A stretch of 33,845 nucleotides of DNA from Bacteroidales bacterium (GCA_017381865.1 JAFOBJ010000011.1:1-33845); one strand, 5' to 3'. Counted from the first letter of the stretch, positions 12,919-21,525 are shown. Translations and numbers: made by a program. Notes: generated by a model not told the origin, from the letters alone.

Positions 12919-14799
12919 TTACTTAGCAACAACAACGCGTTGTACTGAAGTTTTACCAGCGTTGTCAACAACGTTGAAGAAGTAAACGCCATTGTCGCAA
13001 GCGCTCATATCAACAACATTGTTTTGAGTTTTAACAACTTTAACCAATTGACCAAGTGAGTTGTAAACAGCTACATAGTCGATGTTTTCACCTTCTATTG
13101 TAACCATACCTGTTGTTGGATTTGGATAAATATTGTAATTGTTGCTTAAAATTTCTTCTACATTTTCACCACAAACTTGGAGCAATAATGGTGTTTCAAA
13201 AACTTCTTCTACATTATTAACTGAGAAGACGAGTTTTGCTTCGTATGTTTGACCAGCGCTAAGGCCGAATGTGTTGAAGTTTATTGTCATTGTTGCTGTT
13301 TCACCCATTGGGAGGATACCATCAACTTGATCTAATTCTGCCCAGCCGCCAAATACAGGTTCGCCAGCGCATGTCATACGGATATGAACGTTACCATATG
13401 ATTGTTCGAACATTTCAGCCATTGAATAGAATGCGCCTTCGCCGCCAAAACGGATAACATCGCCATAAGGAGCTAAGTTTTCTGACATACCATCGAGTAA
13501 TAACGGATATGCATTTTGAGCTGGTGACAAGAATTCAACTGTTGCCCATACATTGAAGCCGCTTAAAACGACAGGAGTATCTAATTTTGCTGAGAACCAG
13601 CCTGGTTGTGTTATTTCGCTATAAGCAACGACTTTTTCTGAGAGGCATTCACCTGGTTGGCCATTATAACCTTGTTTGTAAACGCGGAATTTGATGTCAG
13701 AACCTTCTACGATACCATAGCCATTACCTGCTTCAAATTCAAAGAATGGGTAGCTTACATGTGTAACTTTTGTACCAGCGACAGAGCTTGAATAAGCAGC
13801 TGCTGTATACATTGCGCCTAATTCAATCAATGTTGGTTCTTTGAATGTCAAGCCTAAGATTTGTGTTTTTTCTTCTGTTATTTCATCATCATAGTTGATA
13901 ACAGAAACCTTGTTACCGCCTTCACTTACACCATAGTCAATCCATGCTGTATAGTCAGCGACTGATGTACCTGTATTTTCGATTGTAACTTCAACAGAAG
14001 CGAGGTCGTCAACCAATGACCATTGTTTTATTTCGTCTGAGAATGTGATTTCTGGAGCTGTTTCACCACTTGTTTTCTTGAGTGTGAAGTTATCCAAATA
14101 GAATTCTGATGATTTGAGTGGAGGATAGAAATTCATAGCATCGAGTTTACGATTTAATGTTCCATCATCATCGAAGCTGCTTTTGCTCCATTGCCATGAA
14201 ACGATTGTATCTTCTTCAGCTTCTGGCATTTGGCATAACATTGTAGCAAGGTCTCTGTCAATATCAACAATAAAACGTAAGTGCATCCAAGCGTCATAGA
14301 CACATGCGAGGTCTGCTACACTATTACCAGCAGCGTGGATTGTACCATGTCCTGCAGCTGGAACTTGGTTTGTTGAACCATCATCTGTTAAATGGAGGTA
14401 ACCTTGCATTGCCCATACTGAGCTGCTACCTGCGAAATCGTGGAGAATGTTATAATAACCGTTTTTGCCATTAGGAATGTAAACGTCGAATTCAATTTCA
14501 TAACATCCTGTTGTATAACCACCTAAAAGGATAACTTGGTCGTTACCGTTTTTGAAGTGAGCAACTTTGTTGCCATTTAATGTATCAACGAAAGCATCTT
14601 CAGCTCCGCCTTCTTTTGTTGACCATGTTGTCCAGCAATCGTTACCTTTTTCAGCGAGTTTGTTTCCAACTTCATAGTTTTCAAATCTTTCGCAGATTAA
14701 ATAAGTAGAATCTGCATTTGGCTGATCTGGTTCTTGAGCATTTGCTGTTCCAAATAAACCAAGAACACATGCCATTGCGAAAAGTAAATTTTTCTTCAT
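12919..14799 (-). CDS. Secreted T9SS cargo protein with type A sorting domain
   Basis: A 626-residue exported protein. The signal peptide MKKNLLFAMACVLGLFGTANA is followed by a jelly-roll-like region (about 35-245: CERFENYEVGN, then YEIEFDVYIPN), a middle beta-sandwich region, and a C-terminal Type IX sorting domain (about 550-626: NIYPNPTTGMVTIEG, then VAVYNSLGQLVK and VQRVVVAK). The Type IX machinery would carry it over the outer membrane and anchor or release it. No protease or glycosidase motif is seen, so it may bind glycans or proteins. A TAAATTTG box at 14858-14865 gives a leader of about 50 nt. Confidence 0.88.
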   Translation of the reverse strand: MKKNLLFAMACVLGLFGTANAQEPDQPNADSTYLICERFENYEVGNKLAEKGNDCWTTWSTKEGGAEDAFVDTLNGNKVAHFKNGNDQVILLGGYTTGCYEIEFDVYIPNGKNGYYNILHDFAGSSSVWAMQGYLHLTDDGSTNQVPAAGHGTIHAAGNSVADLACVYDAWMHLRFIVDIDRDLATMLCQMPEAEEDTIVSWQWSKSSFDDDGTLNRKLDAMNFYPPLKSSEFYLDNFTLKKTSGETAPEITFSDEIKQWSLVDDLASVEVTIENTGTSVADYTAWIDYGVSEGGNKVSVINYDDEITEEKTQILGLTFKEPTLIELGAMYTAAAYSSSVAGTKVTHVSYPFFEFEAGNGYGIVEGSDIKFRVYKQGYNGQPGECLSEKVVAYSEITQPGWFSAKLDTPVVLSGFNVWATVEFLSPAQNAYPLLLDGMSENLAPYGDVIRFGGEGAFYSMAEMFEQSYGNVHIRMTCAGEPVFGGWAELDQVDGILPMGETATMTINFNTFGLSAGQTYEAKLVFSVNNVEEVFETPLLLQVCGENVEEILSNNYNIYPNPTTGMVTIEGENIDYVAVYNSLGQLVKVVKTQNNVVDMSACDNGVYFFNVVDNAGKTSVQRVVVAK

Positions 14800-14857
14800 G
14801 ATGTTAAATTTTAATTAATAATATGATTCTTGTTTAAATAATCTAGTTTATCACCTG

Positions 14858-14865
14858 CAAATTTA
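14858..14865 (-). promoter_or_regulatory. -7 box of the T9SS cargo gene
   Basis: TAAATTTG on the minus strand, 58 bp before ATG 14799. Confidence 0.5.
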
Positions 14866-14898
14866 ATATTTTTTCTAAAAAAAAGAGAGATTATTTAT

Positions 14899-14906
14899 TA
14901 TTTTTG
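14899..14906 (+). promoter_or_regulatory. -7 box of the HAD nucleotidase gene
   Basis: TATTTTTG, 92 bp before ATG 14999. An octamer array (14942-14972, CTCATAGA/CTTATAGA units) would lie in the transcribed leader. Confidence 0.45.
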
Positions 14907-14998
14907 TAATATATTTTCAAGTCAATAAGTTTTCAAAAAACACTCATAGACTTATAGACTCATAGACTTTAAAACTTTCAACTTCAACACAATTACAA

Positions 14999-15697
14999 AT
15001 GACTAAATATCAACATATTTTCTTCGATTTAGATAATACATTATGGGATTTCGACAAAAGTTCTCTCATGGCTTTTGACAAAATATACGATATTTTCAAC
15101 CTTATTAATTATGGTATTCCTAGCGCAAGTCATTTTCATCACACTTATTTTGAACACAACAACAGACTTTGGGAGCTTTATCGTCAAGGGAAAATTGACA
15201 AAGATTTTTTGAAAACAGAACGTTTTCGACTTCCTTTGAAAGATTATGGTGTGATTGATGAAAAACTTGCCATCGACCTCGGAGAAAGCTACACCGATTA
15301 CGCAGCTCGTCTTGTCGCACTAGTGCCTCACACTTTGGAAGTTCTTAATTATCTTAAAGAGAAAAATTACAAAATCCATCTCATAACCAACGGATTCCTT
15401 GAAGTTCAATCTATTAAGATGCAAGCATCGGGATTAGACAAACTGATTGACAAATCGTTCGTTTCTGAAGTCGTTGGATTTAAGAAACCTGATTATAGGA
15501 TTTTTCATTATGCGATGGAAAATGTTGGAGCAACAATAGAAAACAGCGTAATGATTGGCGACGATTTATCCGTCGACATTATTCCAGCAAAAGAAATCGG
15601 CATGACACACATTTATTTCAACAGAAAAAAAATATCCCATAACGAAAAACTCGATTATGAGATATATGATTTGATTGAAATCTGTGACATTATTTAA
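14999..15697 (+). CDS. YjjG-family HAD nucleotidase
   Basis: A 232-residue HAD-superfamily phosphatase. HAD motif I is DLDNTLWDF with nucleophile Asp10 and acid/base Asp12, motif II is LITNG, motif III is the Lys of FKKPD, and motif IV is MIGDDLSVDI. The length and WDFDKSS opening match the YjjG (TIGR02254) family, which dephosphorylates non-canonical pyrimidine nucleoside monophosphates. It is a single gene with an octamer array on each side. Confidence 0.88.
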   Translation: MTKYQHIFFDLDNTLWDFDKSSLMAFDKIYDIFNLINYGIPSASHFHHTYFEHNNRLWELYRQGKIDKDFLKTERFRLPLKDYGVIDEKLAIDLGESYTDYAARLVALVPHTLEVLNYLKEKNYKIHLITNGFLEVQSIKMQASGLDKLIDKSFVSEVVGFKKPDYRIFHYAMENVGATIENSVMIGDDLSVDIIPAKEIGMTHIYFNRKKISHNEKLDYEIYDLIEICDII

Positions 15698-15698
15698 G

Positions 15699-15766
15699 TC
15701 ACCGAGTCTCCAAGTCACCAAGTTCTTTAATCTTGGTGTCCTATTGTCTTGTTGTCTTATTGTCTC
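15699..15766. repeat. Octamer array at the psd 3' end
   Basis: AGTCACCG, AGTCTCCA and AGTCACCA units, then TCCTATTG, TCTTGTTG, TCTTATTG and TCTCAAAT. The period is 8. It covers the stop codon of psd (15757-15759) and its last two codons. Confidence 0.65.
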
Positions 15767-16419
15767 AAATAAGCAAGTACGCTTATCTTTCCTTTTACCT
15801 TATCGCCTATTTTGACATTTATTTCTGAGTCTATCGGGAGGAAGAAATCCACTCTTGAGCCGAAGCGAATAAGACCGAACTCCTCGCCTACTTTTGCAGG
15901 AGAACCTTTATCGACGAAGCAAACGATGCGACGAGCCATCACGCCTGCTATCTGACGGAAAAGCACTTCTCTTCCTTGTTCATCTTTAACGACCAATGTG
16001 TTACGTTCGTTAAGCTCTGACGACTTTGGATTTATGGCGAACAATTTCTTTCCTGGATGATATTTATAATAACTCACCACGCCATTGATTGGGAACCAGT
16101 TAACGTGAACGTTATATGCCGACATAAATATTGAAATCTGTATTCTCTTGTCATGGAAATATTCCTTTTCTTCCACTTCTTCAATCACGACGACTTCGCC
16201 ATCAGCTGCAGAAACGACAGCATTTTCTTCTATCGTAGTGACTCTGTTTGTAGGAACTCTGAAGAAAGTGAAGCTCCAGAAAACGATTACGGAACAAGCT
16301 ACCGTCATAAATATTTGCAATAATTTAACTGGAACGAAAAGCCAGAACGCCGCTACTATTATAGCAGCGATTAATATTACTGTAGCAATAACTCCGTAAC
16401 CTTTTTTATGTATGTACAT
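15757..16419 (-). CDS. psd: Phosphatidylserine decarboxylase proenzyme
   Basis: A 220-residue protein of the short (PSD-A-like) type that turns phosphatidylserine into phosphatidylethanolamine. Two hydrophobic segments lie within residues 8-55 and anchor it to the inner membrane. The core includes YNVHVNWFPINGVV and ends with the RFGSR motif, where Gly187-Ser188 would self-cleave to create the pyruvoyl group. The start lies 10 bp after the cdsA stop, so both are co-transcribed. The last codons RQ and the stop lie in an octamer array. Confidence 0.92.
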   Translation of the reverse strand: MYIHKKGYGVIATVILIAAIIVAAFWLFVPVKLLQIFMTVACSVIVFWSFTFFRVPTNRVTTIEENAVVSAADGEVVVIEEVEEKEYFHDKRIQISIFMSAYNVHVNWFPINGVVSYYKYHPGKKLFAINPKSSELNERNTLVVKDEQGREVLFRQIAGVMARRIVCFVDKGSPAKVGEEFGLIRFGSRVDFFLPIDSEINVKIGDKVKGKISVLAYLRQ

Positions 16420-16429
16420 GATTGTCGTT

Positions 16430-17275
16430 TTAAATTAATAATAGGTAAATAAAGACGAAAGGCATCGCCATGAAAGTTGCGTCGAAGCGGTCCAGAATTC
16501 CGCCATGGCCAGGAATGATATTACCCGAATCTTTCACGCCTGCATGTCTTTTTATCATCGACTCTGTCAAATCGCCGAGCGTTCCGAACGCAACAACTCC
16601 CAACGCCAAGAAAAGGACTTGTAAATCGCTGATATAATTATCAAAGAAATATACGTTAAGAACAAAGCGATTGAGAAAATATGCGAATAACATTGTAAAC
16701 ACAGCACCGCCGATGCTTCCTTCTATTGTCTTCTTTGGAGAAATTCTTGGGAACAACTTATGTCTTCCTATCGAAACACCAGTGAGATATGCGAAAATAT
16801 CATTGACCCAAATCAACAAGAACGCAAACATCAAAAGCACCCAGCCCTTGTCGGTTCCCATCAAAGTCTCGTTGTAGAACATCGTCATGATTCCGCAAGG
16901 CAAAGCAACGAAAATCATTGAAAGCCATGAAGAACCTACAACATCTACATAATTATGTTTTTTTGAGAAAAGGGCAATCAATAGTGGGATGTTAAAAAAT
17001 ATTGGCAAGACAAAAATACGAGCCTCTATTGAGTCGGGACTTTGAGAATAGAGCGAGAGAAATACGTACAACATTATAGACATAGCTATAACTATGGCAT
17101 TCAATGACTTTCCTTTTTCGTGAGGATATAAATTAGCTATTTCTGCCGAGCCTGCTCCTACTACAGCTGCGAGCATAACCACTGCATAAAATCCGCCTAG
17201 AAATATACATCCTAAAACTATTACGACAAAAAAGAAACCAAATATTGTCCTCTTCCAGAATTCACCCATTTTCAC
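16430..17275 (-). CDS. cdsA: Phosphatidate cytidylyltransferase
   Basis: A 281-residue polytopic membrane enzyme that makes CDP-diacylglycerol from phosphatidate and CTP. The CdsA signature is complete near the C-terminus: SMIKRHAGVKDSGNIIPGHG, then GILDRFD. About seven or eight hydrophobic helices precede and surround it. Translation may start at Met1 or Met3. It leads a two-gene operon with psd, both in phosphatidylethanolamine synthesis. A TACATTTG box lies at 17304-17311. Confidence 0.93.
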   Translation of the reverse strand: MKMGEFWKRTIFGFFFVVIVLGCIFLGGFYAVVMLAAVVGAGSAEIANLYPHEKGKSLNAIVIAMSIMLYVFLSLYSQSPDSIEARIFVLPIFFNIPLLIALFSKKHNYVDVVGSSWLSMIFVALPCGIMTMFYNETLMGTDKGWVLLMFAFLLIWVNDIFAYLTGVSIGRHKLFPRISPKKTIEGSIGGAVFTMLFAYFLNRFVLNVYFFDNYISDLQVLFLALGVVAFGTLGDLTESMIKRHAGVKDSGNIIPGHGGILDRFDATFMAMPFVFIYLLLI

Positions 17276-17303
17276 TCAATGATTTACTTGTAAATATATT
17301 TTG

Positions 17304-17311
17304 CAAATGTA
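17304..17311 (-). promoter_or_regulatory. -7 box of the cdsA-psd operon
   Basis: TACATTTG on the minus strand, 28 bp before ATG 17275. Confidence 0.5.
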
Positions 17312-17345
17312 ACATTATTAATTGAAATAAACCAGAACTTTTTTC

Positions 17346-18248
17346 TTAAAAATTAATAACAACTCCAAGTCCGTAATTCGTTGCTATCGGTTGTATTTCA
17401 ACGCTTGATATATTACCTATTTTCTCGTTAAATTTAACGACGCCGCGACCTATGAAATAACCTAAAGCTGCACCGACAATTACGTCAGAAGCCCAATGTT
17501 CCTTACTAACGACACGACCTAAAGATGTCATCGTCGCCAAGGAATATGAAACGAGTCCGACCCATTTTTTCTCTGGATAAAATCCTGCGACTGTCGTTGC
17601 TAAGGCAAAAGAACGCATCGCATGACCCGAAGGGAACGAAGTGCTTTTGAAAGATTTGAACGGTCCCAACCAAGTTTGACCATTGACCATTGACTGTTGA
17701 CCATTGGCTATTGGCTGTTGGCTGTTGATCATTGATTGTTGACTATTGACTTCCGAAGGGCGGAGACGGCATGAGAGGACTTTCAGTCCAGCTGAGGCGA
17801 CTTCGGCATAGACGAAACTTTGCAATGCCGCCAGCGACATGTTTTTAAGGCGGCAGTCTTCACCTACAGCACCTATAGTGTAAGTCAATGCTAATGAAGG
17901 AAGTATGAAATATTCTTCTCCAAAAACATCAGTACATTTTGAAGCAGTATTCCATTTTTCATTTTCAAACGTGCCGTCAACAAAATCATATATTTCATCA
18001 TCATAAACGAACGCCAATGTGGTTACAGCAGCAACGCCACCAAATACAGTCCAATCTTTCCAATCATAATGCAGAGGCTGCGACAAAACCGTCAATCCTG
18101 AGTTCCAGTATGATTTGAGATAAGTTGCTGAGTTGTTGAGTTGCCGAGTTGCTGAGTCGATTTCAACAGAAGCCGTATCCACAGAAACATTCTGCGAACA
18201 AAGCACTCCAGAAAACAACAAACAAAATACTAATAAAAACCTTCTCAT
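17346..18248 (-). CDS. PAP2-family phosphatase with repeat-encoded inserts
   Basis: A 300-residue protein with a signal peptide (MRRFLLVFCLLFSGVLCSQ), so probably periplasmic or membrane-facing. The three PAP2 motifs are present: K156-x6-RP164, PSGH at 206-209, and R245-x5-H251-x3-D255. Substrates are probably lipid phosphates or pyrophosphates such as undecaprenyl pyrophosphate. Two segments are written by tandem repeat DNA: residues about 31-45 (SATRQLNNSATYLK, 8-residue period) and about 167-191 between the first and second motifs (VNSQQSM/INSQQPI/ANGQQSM, 7-residue period). The insert lies in a loop, so activity could survive. Confidence 0.9.
   Translation of the reverse strand: MRRFLLVFCLLFSGVLCSQNVSVDTASVEIDSATRQLNNSATYLKSYWNSGLTVLSQPLHYDWKDWTVFGGVAAVTTLAFVYDDEIYDFVDGTFENEKWNTASKCTDVFGEEYFILPSLALTYTIGAVGEDCRLKNMSLAALQSFVYAEVASAGLKVLSCRLRPSEVNSQQSMINSQQPIANGQQSMVNGQTWLGPFKSFKSTSFPSGHAMRSFALATTVAGFYPEKKWVGLVSYSLATMTSLGRVVSKEHWASDVIVGAALGYFIGRGVVKFNEKIGNISSVEIQPIATNYGLGVVINF
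17676..17752. repeat. Eleven-unit heptamer array inside the PAP2 gene
   Basis: Exactly 77 bp: TTGACCA twice, TTGACTG, TTGACCA, TTGGCTA, TTGGCTG twice, TTGATCA, TTGATTG, TTGACTA, TTGACTT. It is read on the minus strand as part of the protein. The period is unbroken; the units differ at positions 4, 6 and 7. Confidence 0.85.
18124..18159. repeat. Octamer array inside the PAP2 gene 5' region
   Basis: GTTGCTGA, GTTGTTGA, GTTGCCGA and GTTGCTGA units. Read on the minus strand it encodes the SATRQLNNSATY segment. Confidence 0.75.
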
Positions 18249-18286
18249 AAAACAACTTAGTAACTCAGTAACTTAGTAACTCACTT
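18246..18286. repeat. Octamer array between MazG stop and PAP2 start
   Basis: AACTTAGT, AACTCAGT, AACTTAGT and AACTCACT units. The array supplies the last codons (VSY) and stop of MazG at 18273 and reaches the start of the PAP2 gene at 18248. Confidence 0.7.
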
Positions 18287-19112
18287 TCTTCGCTTCCTCC
18301 CAAAGTTCATTCATCTCATCGAGGCTCATATCTACGAGCGACTTGCCGTTTTCCCTCGCTTTTTCTTCGACATAATTGAAACGGTTTCTGAATTTCTTGT
18401 TCGCCACTTCAAGAGCGTCCATCGGGTTGACTTTTATGAAACGAGAATAATTCACGAGAGCAAACATTAGGTCACCGAACTCTTCAGTGATACGCTCCTT
18501 GTTTCCATCTCCCGTTCCCATTTCTCGTTCCCTGATTTCATCTTTCAGCTCTCTTATCTCCTCCTCGACTTTTTCCCAGACCTGCTCTTTGTTTTCCCAG
18601 TCGAATCCCACGCCCGCAGCTTTTTCCTGCATGCGATAAGCCTTCACGAGTTCTGGCAATGCATTAGGCACGCCGCCTAAAACACTTCTATTCTGTTCTT
18701 TTGTAAGTTTTATCTTTTCCCAATTATCAGCGACTTCCTCTGCACTTTTCACAGAAGTGTCGCCAAAGACGTGAGGATGACGAATTATCAATTTCTCGCA
18801 GATTCCATTGATAACATCGTCGATGGTAAATAAATTTCGGTCTTGTGCGATGCGAGAATAAAAAACGATATGCATGATAATATCGCCGAGTTCTTTCCTA
18901 ACATCTTGATAATCTTCATCAACAATAGCCTGACTTAATTCAAAAACCTCTTCTATCGTAAGATGACGCAGACTTTCAATAGTTTGTTTTCTATCCCAAG
19001 GACATTCCACTCTGAGTCTGTCCATTATATCTAACAATCGTTGGAATGCTTCCATTGAACTTTGACTATTGACCACTGTTTTTTGGCTATTTGTTTCCAT
19101 ATCTTTATTCAT
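18273..19112 (-). CDS. mazG: MazG nucleoside triphosphate pyrophosphohydrolase
   Basis: A 279-residue enzyme that hydrolyses (d)NTPs to NMP and pyrophosphate, clearing abnormal nucleotides. It is a two-domain MazG with the EEVFE and RKELGD metal-binding motifs in the first domain and EFGDLMFALVNYSR in the second. I chose ATG 19112 because a TATTTTTG box at 19126-19133 lies inside the longer frame that begins at 19154. Heptamer arrays encode N-terminal NSQKTVVNSQSSME (before the conserved FQRLLDIMDRLR) and internal REREMGTGDGNKER. The C-terminal VSY comes from an octamer array. PAP2 follows 24 bp on. Confidence 0.9.
   Translation of the reverse strand: MNKDMETNSQKTVVNSQSSMEAFQRLLDIMDRLRVECPWDRKQTIESLRHLTIEEVFELSQAIVDEDYQDVRKELGDIIMHIVFYSRIAQDRNLFTIDDVINGICEKLIIRHPHVFGDTSVKSAEEVADNWEKIKLTKEQNRSVLGGVPNALPELVKAYRMQEKAAGVGFDWENKEQVWEKVEEEIRELKDEIREREMGTGDGNKERITEEFGDLMFALVNYSRFIKVNPMDALEVANKKFRNRFNYVEEKARENGKSLVDMSLDEMNELWEEAKKVSY
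18500..18533. repeat. Heptamer-like array inside mazG
   Basis: CCATCTC CCGTTCC CATTTCT CGTTCCC words, the same vocabulary as the C-rich array at 8470-8522. Read on the minus strand it encodes REREMGTGDGNKE. Confidence 0.5.
19055..19096. repeat. Heptamer array in the mazG 5' region
   Basis: TTGAACT, TTGACTA, TTGACCA, CTGTTTT, TTGGCTA, TTTGTTT: six 7-bp units. It encodes most of the N-terminal residues ahead of the conserved core. Confidence 0.7.
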
Positions 19113-19125
19113 ATCATTTTTTTTG

Positions 19126-19133
19126 CAAAAATA
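19126..19133 (-). promoter_or_regulatory. -7 box of mazG
   Basis: TATTTTTG on the minus strand, 13 bp before ATG 19112. It argues against the start at 19154. Confidence 0.55.
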
Positions 19134-19141
19134 AAAAAATA

Positions 19142-19252
19142 AGTCAACGGTCAACAGCTAACAGACTTTTTGAACTAAGAACATTGAGCTTTGAACTAAG
19201 AACTTTGAATTGTTCGGTCACTGAGCTCACAGCTCATTGCCCATAGCTGATT
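19142..19252. repeat. Degenerate heptamer region between mazG and the acyloxyacyl hydrolase
   Basis: GTCAACG, GTCAACA, GCTAACA units, then TTGAACTAAGAAC words twice, then GCTCACA, GCTCATT and GCCCATA units. No gene. Confidence 0.5.
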
Positions 19253-19305
19253 ATTTTAAAAAAAAATAATCGTTAAAAACATATTAAAATTCCCGTAATT
19301 ATTAC

Positions 19306-19313
19306 TACTTTTG
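19306..19313 (+). promoter_or_regulatory. -7 box adjoining the start codon (probable leaderless gene)
   Basis: TACTTTTG ends 4 bp before ATG 19318. With a start site a few bases downstream, the transcript would begin at or next to the ATG, leaving no room for a ribosome binding site. Confidence 0.5.
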
Positions 19314-19317
19314 CAAT

Positions 19318-20472
19318 ATGAAAAAGGACAAATTATTATTGATTATTTTATGCTTCATTTTTTCATTTAATTTTAGTAATGAAGCATTTGCCAATGGCAA
19401 GAAAGAAGGTGAAAATAAGTCACCTCTCATGGAGAATTTCATGAAAAACATGGAAGTCGATTTAAGACTCAGCTATGGTTTTTACATGCACCATCACTAC
19501 GAAATGGAAGGCTACAGAGCACACTTCCCAATGTTTGAGTTGTCATTACAGAAACAGACTTACGGCACATCTTATTGGCAGCATTGCTTCAATTATCCAG
19601 CCGTCGGTGTTACAGCATTCTACTCTCCTATGGGAAACATTGACGTTTTGGGACAAGCATTCGCCATTTATCCTTACATCTACTTTCCATTCATTAAAGG
19701 AAATACGAATTTCGGCATCCGCTTCGGTTTAGGTCTCGGCTATCTTACTGAAAGTTACGATCACATAGAAAATCCATACAACATATGTATCGGCTCTGCT
19801 TTAAATGCCGCAGCAAGTATTTCTTTCGACATCTCTCATCGTTTCACCGACAGATTTAAAATGTCACTCTTCGGCGGTTTGCAACATTTTTCAAATGGCT
19901 GTACTTCAGAACCTAACAAAGGAACCAACGTACTTAGAGCTGGTCTCAGCGCAGCTTATATGATCAACGAACCTGTCGAACGTATCGACCCTTCACAACT
20001 GACAGAAAAGAGAACCATCGAATATCTCAAAGAATTCAGACCTGAGCTTTACGCTGGATTATCATACGGTTACAAAAGAATCGACTATAACCAAAAAGAC
20101 TATACCACAGTGTTAGACTTTGAAGTTTATGTCATGGAACAACTCACTAGACTCTTCAAATTAGGTCTCGGCTTCGACTTGATTTACGACAGAACCAACA
20201 TACTTCGTAACATTAAAAGTGGCGAGACATGGACAACAGCTCAAATCATGAATCCAGGCGCACATGTCGTCGGTGAATTAGTCATGGGCAAAACATCTTT
20301 CATGTTTGTCGTTGGTAAACACTTCGGCAAATACATGCACACCGAAAAGAATTATCAGAGATTAGGTCTCAAGATAGATTTCCACAAACACATCTACGGT
20401 AAGGTCACTCTTACAGTACACCAATGGCACATTGCCGACTTTCTTAGCTTTGGTGTAGGTTTTAAACTATAA
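19318..20472 (+). CDS. Acyloxyacyl hydrolase-like outer membrane protein (PagL-related)
   Basis: A 384-residue outer membrane beta-barrel protein. The signal peptide ends near EAFA (residue 25). The barrel shows alternating aromatic strands and the family stretch FGIRFGLGLGYLTESYD, then IGSALNAAASISFD. The catalytic pair of PagL-type lipid A deacylases is seen in QHFSNG (His190, Ser192), followed by PNKGTN. The second half (about 230-384) repeats barrel-like strands and is longer than PagL itself. It probably removes an acyl chain from lipid A. It forms an operon with the DUF2807 lipoprotein 17 bp downstream. Confidence 0.82.
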   Translation: MKKDKLLLIILCFIFSFNFSNEAFANGKKEGENKSPLMENFMKNMEVDLRLSYGFYMHHHYEMEGYRAHFPMFELSLQKQTYGTSYWQHCFNYPAVGVTAFYSPMGNIDVLGQAFAIYPYIYFPFIKGNTNFGIRFGLGLGYLTESYDHIENPYNICIGSALNAAASISFDISHRFTDRFKMSLFGGLQHFSNGCTSEPNKGTNVLRAGLSAAYMINEPVERIDPSQLTEKRTIEYLKEFRPELYAGLSYGYKRIDYNQKDYTTVLDFEVYVMEQLTRLFKLGLGFDLIYDRTNILRNIKSGETWTTAQIMNPGAHVVGELVMGKTSFMFVVGKHFGKYMHTEKNYQRLGLKIDFHKHIYGKVTLTVHQWHIADFLSFGVGFKL

Positions 20473-20489
20473 TTATAATTCAAGATATT

Positions 20490-21365
20490 ATGAGAAAAAG
20501 TAGAAGAATTATGAGAAAAGAAAGAAGAATTGCTAGAAGAAACGAGAGAAGAAACAATCGAAAAAACAATAGCAAGCTCAACAAAATGTTTAATGCCATC
20601 CGTCAGTTGTCTGAAATCAACCGTTCATTATACATTATATTAATTGCGCTGTTCGTTTCATCATGCGAACCTGCACCATTGACAAACGGAAAACCAGTAA
20701 CAGAAACTCGTTGGTTTGACGAAGAAATCACAGCCATACATTTTTATAATGACATCAACGTGACTTTGGTAGAAGCCGACACTTTCAGAATTGAGGTGAC
20801 AACAGGCGAAAACCTCATGGAAAAAATCACAAGCACTGTTGAAAACGGAACTTTATATTTAAAGAATGAAAACATCCGTTATTGGTTAAGAAGCTACGAC
20901 TATCCTTTGGAAGTCAAGGTTTATCATAACAGCATCACACGCGTTAATTACGAATCATGGGGCGACTTAAAATCTGAAGGTTATATCAGCCAAGACACAT
21001 TAAACAGATTCGATTTGATTGTATACCACGGTTCTGGCCACATCGACATCGATATTAACTGTAAGACTTTGAACGTAGAAACACACGACGGAACTGCAAA
21101 AGTTACATTATCAGGATCTTCAGATTACACCGAAATATATCATAATGCAAGAAACAATATCTATGCGAAAGAATTGGTTTCTAAAGACGCAAGAGCACGC
21201 GCATATTACGAAGGTTCGATTTACGTCAACAGCACCAATAATTTAGAAGCTTTAGTAAACGACTACGGCAGCGTTTATTACAACAGAGAAGTCAAGAATT
21301 TAAATGCTACAATAACCGAGACGCCAGTTCCAAATTCAAGAGGCGTTATTGAGCCGTACAATTAA
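20490..21365 (+). CDS. DUF2807 (GIN domain) lipoprotein
   Basis: A 291-residue protein with the head GIN/DUF2807 right-handed beta-helix fold (WFDEEITAIHFYNDINVTLV, then repeated short strands to the end), a family annotated as putative adhesins. A lipobox-like LFVSSC at about residues 54-59 marks it as a lipoprotein. The N-region is extraordinary: about 32 residues made almost only of Arg, Lys, Asn and Glu before the hydrophobic segment, far longer than a normal signal n-region. Met33 is a possible alternative start giving a more ordinary signal. It follows the acyloxyacyl hydrolase gene by 17 bp and a hairpin terminator lies at 21414. Confidence 0.8.
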   Translation: MRKSRRIMRKERRIARRNERRNNRKNNSKLNKMFNAIRQLSEINRSLYIILIALFVSSCEPAPLTNGKPVTETRWFDEEITAIHFYNDINVTLVEADTFRIEVTTGENLMEKITSTVENGTLYLKNENIRYWLRSYDYPLEVKVYHNSITRVNYESWGDLKSEGYISQDTLNRFDLIVYHGSGHIDIDINCKTLNVETHDGTAKVTLSGSSDYTEIYHNARNNIYAKELVSKDARARAYYEGSIYVNSTNNLEALVNDYGSVYYNREVKNLNATITETPVPNSRGVIEPYN

Positions 21366-21396
21366 GACCACAAGACTACAAGACTACAAGACACCA
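21363..21396. repeat. Octamer array AAGACTAC
   Basis: AAGACCAC, AAGACTAC, AAGACTAC and AAGACACC units directly after the DUF2807 gene stop codon. Confidence 0.65.
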
Positions 21397-21413
21397 AGTT
21401 ATAGGGGCTGCTT

Positions 21414-21437
21414 TGAATGAAAGGCAGCTCTTTTTTT
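21414..21437 (+). terminator. Terminator of the acyloxyacyl hydrolase-DUF2807 operon
   Basis: The arms GGGGCTGC-TTT and AAAGGCAGCTC flank a short GAATG loop and are followed by seven T residues. One base is bulged. Confidence 0.7.
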
Positions 21438-21525
21438 AAACCAAGAACTAAGAACTAAGGCTTTTGAACTTTTTTCCAGCACCAATGGTTCAAAGGCCAA
21501 CAGCTTTAGTTTTTGGTTCGATTTT

